Assembly (NCBI GenBank): GCA_026874595.1 | Contig: CM049320.1 | Span: 48,122,714-48,186,713, forward strand | Direction of reading: 5' to 3' | DNA from: Sipunculus nudus | Lineage: Eukaryota; Annelida; Sipuncula; Golfingiida; Sipunculidae | DNA: 64,000 bases | In this document: in pieces, positions 29,101-38,900 of the stretch | How positions within the stretch are numbered: the stretch's first letter is position 1 | Layout of the letters: each line of letters begins with the position of its first letter | Notes under the pieces: generated by a model | Told to the model about the DNA's origin: nothing | What the model saw: the letters and a program-made list of their open reading frames with translations, nothing else | Database searches by the model: none | Translations under genes and position numbers: made by a program

Positions 29101-32100
29101 AGTACCTCGTTACTGCATAACAAAACACTGTTGTTGGAATACTTCAGCCAGGAATTAACACTATGAGAGTATAGTATTAAGGTTTAGCTACTGATTTATA
29201 AGATGATGGGAACATTTTGCAGTTTATTTTATGGAATCCTAGCAATAAACATAGTTCTCTAGATATCTGAATATTTTTGTATAAATCACCACATATAAAA
29301 ACAAGTGTTTGTTCTCATAATATGTGGATGTGTACTTGATTTAGGATGGCTTTATTTTATTACAAGACTCTTAGTCATGCTTTCTGCATTTCTTTTCTTT
29401 CAGGTTTTGCAGTTTACCAACCCTGCTGACCCCATTGAAAAGCAGAGTGATAATAAAAAATAATGGACCTACACTTTTACATTTGCATATCAATAAATCT
29501 GATATGAGTGCCTGAACATGCCTTTTGAATTGTTTTGGACATTCATTACTGTAACATCATTTGGAGAATTTGCCCAAAGTTTGGTCTCTTATTGGAGGAT
29601 GTGTGATATATGAAATGTCAGACTTGTCAGAAATCCATTATGTCTGCCAGTTAGCCACCTTAGAAATCCTTTTTTAGTGCAGTTTCAGTAATTTTCCTCC
29701 AATTTTTGGTCCGATTTAGAGAATGGTTGTTGTCTGATTTCAGACCTGTCAGAAGTCCAAAATGGCCACCAGGCAACCATCTTTAAGTTCCTTTTGATCA
29801 TATTATCTCAAGAACTGTTAGAGTGAAGGCAGTCGGACGTATATTAATGTAATCTTGCAAAGGATTGGGTCAAATATTTCTTAATAAATATTATCATCAT
29901 ATATGAAAGTGCATTACAGTTGGCTTGTATTGAATAAAAATTCATACAGAAGCACCTGTTTCTCAATAATTCTTGCATGGATTTCCTTGATTTTTTGCTA
30001 TATATTTTGATCTTATATTTGCCCTTTGTGGTGTTCCTTTTGAGACTGACAGGTATCAAGTAAGCTATGGGAATAGTTCTGGATACCTTAACAATCATAC
30101 ATTTTCCTCAGACCATCAATTCACTGTGTTTTAACCAGACATAGGTGATATATATTTCTGTTGTCGTAGAACTTTCAACAAATTGGCAAATTGGTTCTTC
30201 AAAATTTGACTGGAAGTTGTGAATCTCAGCCCATGATGTCGCAGGTCATGCTTGGCAGCTGAGCGTCATGACCCATGGGTCACTTTTTATATACTATTGT
30301 GAGGGTTTTTATATACTATTATGAGGGTTTTTTATATACTTTTGTGAGGGTTTTTTTATATTCTATTGTGAGGGTTTTTTATATACTATTGTGAGGGTTT
30401 TTTATATTCTATTGTGAAGGGTTTTTTATATACTATTGTGAGGGTTTTTTATATACTATTGTGAGGGTTTTTTACCCTTGTGAGGGTTTTTTATATACTA
30501 TTGTGAGCGTTTTTTATATACTATTGTGAGGGTTTTTATATACTATTGTGAGGGTTTGTTTATATACTATTGTGAGGGTTTGTTTATATATTATTGTGAG
30601 GGTTTTTTATATACTATTGTGAGGGTTTTTTATATACAATTGTGAGGGTTTTTTATATACTATTGTGAGGGTTTTTTATATACTATTGCGAGGGTTTTTT
30701 TATATACTATTGCGAGGGGTTTTTATATACTATTGTGAGGGTTTTTTATATACTATTGTGAGGGTTTCTTATATACTATTGTGAAGGTTTTTTATATACT
30801 ATTGTGAGGGTTTTTTATATACTATTGCGAGGGTTTTTTATATACTATTGTGAGGGTTTTTTATACTATTGTGAGGGTTTTTTATATACTATTGTGAGGG
30901 TTTTTTATATACTATTGTGAGGGTTTTTTATATACTATTGTGAGGGTTTTTTTATATACTATAATGAGGGGTTTTTATATACTATTGTGAGGGGTTTTTT
31001 ATATACTATTGCGAGGGTTTTTTATATACTATTGTGAGGGTTTTTATATACTATTGTGAGGGTTTTTTATATACTATTGTGAGGGTTTTTTTAGCTCTTA
31101 GCAGTCATAACGTATGCCCGATTATATCTCTGTGATCTTGAGACTCTGTCCAGTAATTTCTTTAAATCTGCCATGAGCTTATTTCTGAAATCCCAATATA
31201 ATATAAACTGCAAATCGAACTTAATGTTTGATAGCAGCTGAAATGCACTATTAAATTTCAGAGAGTTTCCTCAATGAAATGAATTATCAAGGTTTGCATG
31301 GGTCGTATCCAGCTTCATTTATTTCTGCTTTTACCTAACTGTTGAAATTTTATGCTGTAATAACGGGGAATCGGCTGGAAACTTCATTTACCTATTGTGG
31401 GCGAATAAATAAATGAACATGTATATCTTCCCGTGATATCCTTTTTTAATCATTTACAAGGGTTGCACGAGCGTTAGATTCAACTTAATTGTATTTGCTT
31501 CCAGGCAAATGCCATGAATGAACGCATCGGGTATCCGGAATTCATTTTGGAACCAAAAGAACTGGACAAGGCGTACAAAGGGGTAAAGTAAACATCTACC
31601 TGCACCCGAGCACACTGCACTGTGGTCAGTTCCCCTCCGTAAATCAAACATCCATCTGAACACGAGCACACTGCACTGTGGTCAGTTCCCCTCCGTAAAT
31701 CAAACATCCATCTGAACACGAGCACACTGCACTGTGGCCAGTTCCCCTCCGTAAATCAAACATCAATTTGAATACGAGCACACTGCACTGTGGTCAGTTC
31801 CCCTCCGTAAATCAAACATCCATCTGAACACGAGAACACTGCACTGTGGTCAGTTCCCTCCGTAAATCAAACATCCATCTGAACACGAGCACACTGCACT
31901 GTGGTCAGTTCATCACCGTAAATCAAACATCCACCTAACACGAGCACACTGCACTGTGGTCAGTTCCCCTCCGTAAATCAAACATCCATCTGAACACGAG
32001 CACACTGCACTGTGGTCAGTTTACCTCCGTAAATCAAACATCCATCTGAACACGAGCACACTGCACTGTGGTCAGTTCCCCTCCGTAAATCAAACATCCA

Positions 32101-32907
32101 TCTGAACACGAGCACACTGCACTGTGGTCAGTTCCCCTCCGTAAAGTAAACATCCACCTGAACACGAGCAAACTGCACTGTGGTCAGTTCATCACCGTAA
32201 AGTAAACATCCACCTGAACACGAGCAAACTGCACTATCATTATATGTTAGGTCTGAGGTGAGACGTGTTCAGTGGTTAATGTAAAAGTACTACATGTATT
32301 TGACTAGGAAATGAGTCTCCGAGAAACACTCAGGGTATATGTTCTTATCCAAATGAGCCTCTGTACAGATTATACCTGTCCGGTGTAGTCCTTGTGTATG
32401 TTTATATGAAGTCTACCTGGTGTAGTCCTTGTGTATGTTTGTATAGAGTCTACCTGTCCTGTGTAGCCCTTGTGTATGTTTGTATGGAGTCTACCTGTCC
32501 GGTGTAGTCTTTGTGTATGTTTGTATAGAGTCTGCCTGTCCGGTGTTGTCCTTGTGTATGTTTGTATGGAGTCTACCTGGTGTAGTCCTTGTGTATGTTT
32601 GTATAGAGTCTGCCTGTCCGGTGTAGCCCTTGTGTATGTTTGTATGGAGTCTACCTGTCCGGTGTAGTCTTTGTGTATGTTTGTATAGAGTCTGCCTGTC
32701 CGGTGTTGTCCTTGTGTATGTTTGTATGGAGTCTAACCAGTCCAGCATAGTTCTTGCGTATATTTATATGGAGCCTTTCTCTCTTGTATAGTCTCAGCGT
32801 ATGTTTTCAGGATTGCTATCTGGTATAGTCTTTGGGAAATGTTTGCATGCAGCCTTCCTGTTTGATATCCCGGTATATGAAAGACTTGCTAGTTATAAAT
32901 TGTGACT

Positions 32908-32957
<50 letters not shown>

Positions 32958-35900
32958 TATATTTACAAATGACACTGATTGAATCCTGATTTTTCACTAC
33001 AGCTTAGCTTCTTACCTGAGACATATTTTGAGAACGTTCTCCAAGTGGAAAAATACGATGCCAGAAGAAACCTAGGCAAGTTGGGACAGCCGGTCAGGAA
33101 GGACAAGTGAGTGTGGGGCTATGTTGTACAAGTTTGTCTCTCAGTTTCAAGTTGTGTCTTATATATATATATAGAACTTTAGGGCTGCGCCCCCTCTATT
33201 TTCAAATCCTGGATACGCCACTGGAAAACATTATCTTCTCACGAGGTTCTTTGTCTTCTTTGATCATTTCACTTGGCGTATAACAGTTCACGATGTCTAT
33301 ATATATAATTCACTTCTGTATAGCTCTTCTCTTTTTTCAATGTTGTTTCACTGATTTCTTCAATTTTAATCAGTCTTCTATTCAAATATTAGCTCTAACG
33401 TAACAGTTCTAGTCACATACTTTATCTTCTTTTAACCGTCATGGCTCTGGAACTCAGACGGTAGATGCCCAGTTGCATAGTTTATGAGCTCATCTTTTAT
33501 AGGCTTATCACTCATGATTGTCTTTGTTTTTGTATTTCAAATCAATTGTGTTCACTTGTGATTTTATTTCTTGTATAACATATTTTTCTTTGTTTGAATT
33601 CATGAGCATGAGGGTTCACTCATGATCCGTCGAAAAAAAAGTTTAATTCCGTCATGGACACAAGTTTGGGTGCCCGGAACCTTTTGTTTTAGTACAGACG
33701 GGCTTGCGGTCAGCCCTTCAGGACATTAAGGGCACGCGTGTACAGCTTGTGCAGCTTTATCGCTTCAGTACAATGACATGACGATGATCTTCAGTTGGTC
33801 CCCTGGACGAGCACGAAATGTAGCTTCCACAGTTTTCCCTGGCTGTAGCCATGTGATCTCGAGTCAGTCAGTTTAATATTCCAATAATTAAAATCCAACA
33901 TATTCTTGTTGAAAAATTTATAATAAAATATCATACTGTTACACGGGAAACATTTAAAAAAATAAGGTCTACGTCGTGTCTAAAATGTAGTGTCTACACT
34001 GTGCCCACAAAAAGCTAACCATATATTTTACAATGTGTTTATTTATTTAAAAAATAAGACATACATAAAGACAATGTTGAAGATAAACAAGTTGACGTGG
34101 TCAGCCAAATACACTCTCACTCGACACTTGTTTTCGTTTCTGCAGCACGGCGTCGTACGTACGTCGTAACCCCGGATAAGTTATGTATATGTTGATACTT
34201 TTAGATAAAACTTGTCTATATATAGGCTTGAAAGTATATATCCATATATTTATATATATTCTATTTTTAGATGGGAGCAAGATCCTGCCATTGTGAATGC
34301 GTTCTACAACCCAAATACCAATGATATTGGTAAGATCTTCATATAATCATTATTAATCATAATCAATCATTATTATTATTATTATCATTATTATTACCCA
34401 TGGATCCATTGGACTGGCAGCTGTGTAGATTTGCATTGGGCCAGAAGCTGCCATATAACAATTTTAACCGTGTAATCGTATATTTAGCATTTCATCTTAA
34501 AACTGAAAAGTTACCTAATTTAATTACAGCTTTAAACCTGTCAAACTGTGTACAGAGGCAGACGCTACTATAGGTCTTGAGCAATCCCGTTCACAGTTGC
34601 CAAGATGCAACAGAAATTTATCCATTTTGATTAAAACCTAAACAAAACCGCAAATTTTGTATGAATTCTTTACAGAGTTAATTTGAAATAAGCTTTGCAT
34701 GTCGACCTTATTACGGTAGTCTTTATGAGGATATAGTGGTGCCACCTTTTAAACTGTTAGAGTAAATTGGAAACTGACAAGTATATAATCCAGGCATCAT
34801 ATTTTGCTTGTACGACATATATTGCATTAGATACTTCTAGAATGTTATAAATGTTGTGTTTTCGAGATAATGCTGAAGTCTTGCTCACTGTCGAATCTAA
34901 AAATGTGATTGATTCATACCTTCATTTAAAGGTTTAAAAAATAAACACATGCATGTTATGCACCGATATATCCCAGCAGGAATGGTTCCGATAATTTTCT
35001 ACAATGATAAATGTTATAAGTTGTAAATTTGATGGCTAACTTGAAGGTGCCCATACACCTATCTTTTAAAAAAGAATTTATGTGATTTCTGGCCTCCTCT
35101 GTGTATAAATATTAATGATCTTAGAAAAATATATGTTATGAAAGGTCCTTATAACGCCTCCGTGAAGGATGTATGAACTTGTTTATCAACAATGTGTTTG
35201 TATACACAGAAATGTTGACAAATGAGAAAAACATGTAACCTAAGGTGGTAGGTTGCATATATGTGGAGGGAGAAAGGTTACTTGTTGCAAAACGCCATTT
35301 GCAAAGCTCTGGCTTATCTGACTTGCTGTCAGATGCCCATGTTGAATTAGTTTTGATTTTTTTGGTAGGTCCCCACATATTATAAACAAGTTATTTTAAC
35401 AAAAAAAAGCAGCCTGTGTGTGGTGATATCCACGTTTTCTGGCCTATTCTTATACAAACTCCAAAAGATCACCTTTTGTTTATAAAGGTCAGATAGGTGA
35501 TTGGGCCCTTTAATACCCCTCCCTAACAGTTATATGCTTCTTTGTATATACAAATATAAACCCTTGTTTATTTGCCATTTTTTTAGCTGAGCATTATGAC
35601 CCATGGGCCACTTGTTTAATGAAAGAGTTAAATGATATAAAATATATCCTTATGCTATACATGTCCGATGATGTATGTAAAGTAATTTGAAAAAATAAGA
35701 ACATTTCCTGACAAAAAATACAAAAACCATGAATGAGGTATAGAAACCTCCAAGAATAGCGCCTAATTTTAACTGTATCTTTACCTAGAACTGTTCATGT
35801 TGATACACAATAACAACTGTCAACACTTGTTAATTTTCATGTACCTGTTTAGTGTTTTCATTTTTTATACATGTGCATCTGTACAAATTTTTTTCGTTAA

Positions 35901-38900
35901 CGTACACATGTCTATTTATTAGTATATATGTATACATGTAGACCGTTTAATGTTTATTTCTGTACATGTCAACCTGGGTTTTACTGACGTATTGAACACC
36001 TGTCTGAAGATTGTTGATTTTGATTACAGTCTTCCCTGCTGGAATCTTACAGCCGTTGTTTTACAGTGAACACTTCCCTAAGTAAGTTCATGTTTATGTT
36101 TCGTTGTGCCTCCGGGTCAGACTCAGCTTGTAATGATATGAAAGTTGTTTCTAGACAAACCTTATTTCGTAAATATGTGCGTATCTAAAAATGAAGAAGG
36201 CGAGAGCTGCTGGCAGTCTAATTTCAAAATATTAATGTCACTCATATTTTTATCGTTATTTTCAGTATTATATAGTAATTATCGTGCATGTGTATTTGTT
36301 TGTACTGGTCTAGTAATTTAAACACCAGCTATGTTAGATAATGTTAACAGTTTGTAATATTTTAATATACATGTTGATACAGTCATTTGTTACGGCATTG
36401 TTTCCTTGGTTTGACCGAGAGAGGGCGTGCAGGACAAAATGTTGGACCACCCGTATTGCTCATGTTGTGAAATCACCGTGATTATGCTACACGCTCATAT
36501 AGGAATTTTGGATGCGTCCAGTTAAACAGAAGGCAGAAGATTCCGTTTCAGAAATATGGGGAAATGAAGAACTCAGCGTTAGCAAGAGTATTAGCAGAAA
36601 GAGCGCCTTGCTTGTGTTTTTGCATGAAGTAATAAGCGTTTTGATCCATTGCCGATCTGTTCCAGGTATTATCAAACAGACTGCAACCTGATTGTTGAGT
36701 GTTTGCACAAAGGGCATTTTATTGGCTGCAAGCTCCATCATTTGCTTGTTTTGAGTTACAGTAGACGCCAACCCTTCATCTGCTCCCTAAAGTAATCAAT
36801 AGCAAAACTAGAGCTTTACGTTGGTTTCTCGATGCTTCGAGAACACATGTATGTTGATGCCTTTACTAAAGCGGTAATGCACGGGCAAACCGGGCAACAT
36901 GTAGGCACAGAACCTGGGCACATTTTTAACCATTTGTCATTGGTCCTCCTGGGATGGACCCATTTTTTCCTAATTCCTGGTTCCGCCCCTGAGGCAAACA
37001 GCACACTGCTGTTCGTTCTTTGACGTTTAACTGATCCTCGTCCCCCTACCCGGTCATAAACTGTGGTGAAGCAATATTCCGTGCAGATGTTAAATATTGT
37101 TGGTTCCGGATTGAAACATTTGTAATACTCAGCCGTTTATTTAAACGATTATCAGTTTAAAGAGATTATATATAAATCTTACCCATGCAGACGTACATTG
37201 AATATAAATCTAACCCATGCAGACGTACATTGAATATAAATCTTACCCATGCAGACGTACATTGAATATAAATCTTACCCATGCAGACGTACATTGAATA
37301 TAAATCTTACCCATGCAGACGTACATTGAATATAAATCTTACCCATGCAGACGTACATTGAATATAAACCTTACCCATGCAGACGTACATTGAATATAAA
37401 CCTTACCCATGCAGACGTACATTGAATATAAACCTTACCCATGCAGACGTACATTGAATATAAACCTTACCCATGCAGACGTACATTGAATATAAACCTA
37501 CCCATGCAGACGTACATTGAATATAAACCTTACCCATGCAGACGTACATTCAATATAAACCTTACCCATGCAGACGTACATTCAATATAAACCTTACCCA
37601 TGCAGACGTACATTCAATATAAACCTTACCCATGCAGACGTACATTGAATGTTGTTAAGGACGTTGGTTTACTTGCAGGTCTTTGAACTACGGTGGTATC
37701 GGGGTTGTCATCGGACACGAAATCACCCATGGCTTTGATGACAAGGGTAAATTCATGATAAAAAAATTGTAAACAATGAATATCCAAAGTCATAATTTAT
37801 GAATTATAAGCACTTACCCAAGAAGTATAAATTTCGGGAAACCTCAAATCTTTGATATAAAATGGCGATGGCAGTTAATACATGGGTAATAATTTTATGA
37901 ACAATTAAAGCTTTGACTGATCAGTTAAAGTACTGGTAATAAAGAATGTGCTGAAGGTTTTGGCCTTGGACATCCCATTATGCCTGTGCTCGTCATTCAT
38001 CACGCTGATGGAGTAATGTGGACGTTGTACATTATAACCCGCTACAGGCAGACAGTACGACAAGGACGGCAACCTGAAACAGTGGTGGAAGGACGAAACT
38101 ATACAAGCCTTCAGAAAGAGGGCCCAGTGCATGGTCCATCAGTACTCCACGTACAAACTGGAACCCTTTGGTCTCTATGTAAGTGTTTCTACGCTCTTAA
38201 CACACCTGGAACATTGACACTAAAACGTTCACTAAAATAAAGGTAATACAGCACCTGTCGTTATGTTAGATTAATGGACAGAAAGCAGCAGATTATGAAC
38301 CTACATAGATCCTGGATGACAACAAATTTTGACAATGATGAGCTAAACAATAAGGATCATTTCCACTTTCACCTAAACAGATAACCTTAATGTCACCTAA
38401 ACAAGATAAAATAATCCTTCCTGACAGAGGCTGACTAGTTGTAACAACCATGCCGACAAACTCACCTTCATACGGCCCGACCAAAGTCAAGGCAGCTTCA
38501 ACTTTAGTGAGAAACTGAAATATCATTGTTATTTGGACCTTGTCATTATCTATAAAGTTATATTTAAAGTAAGGTAGGTTGTTTTGTGTACATCAGTGTA
38601 TTGTGCATGAAGCTTTATATCACCTATATATAGTTGAATGTTTGTTTTGTGTCATTATCAGATCGACGGTAAGAACACACAGGGAGAGAACATTGCGGAC
38701 AATGGAGGCCTGAAAGAATCGTTTAGGGTAGGTTTTTGTTTGATGTTTGGATATTGGGTACATTTTTAATAGAAATGTTTTATATATCATTTAATCCATT
38801 TTGTAAATTTTTATGGGGCCGCCCAGACAAAAGCTTTTTATTGAATGTCCATCATCCCCGTATCCCTTTCACTGTATACAATTAACAAACTGCCAAACAG

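Noticed and set aside
32470-32748. Met/Val/Cys-rich frame and its - strand Thr-rich mirror
   Set aside because: Products of the ~41-bp minisatellite.
37151-37655. Array copying the exon 12 acceptor
   Set aside because: Units contain catgcag but no exon 12 bases, and the real acceptor (ttacttgcag) lies outside the array; counted only as a nearby minisatellite.
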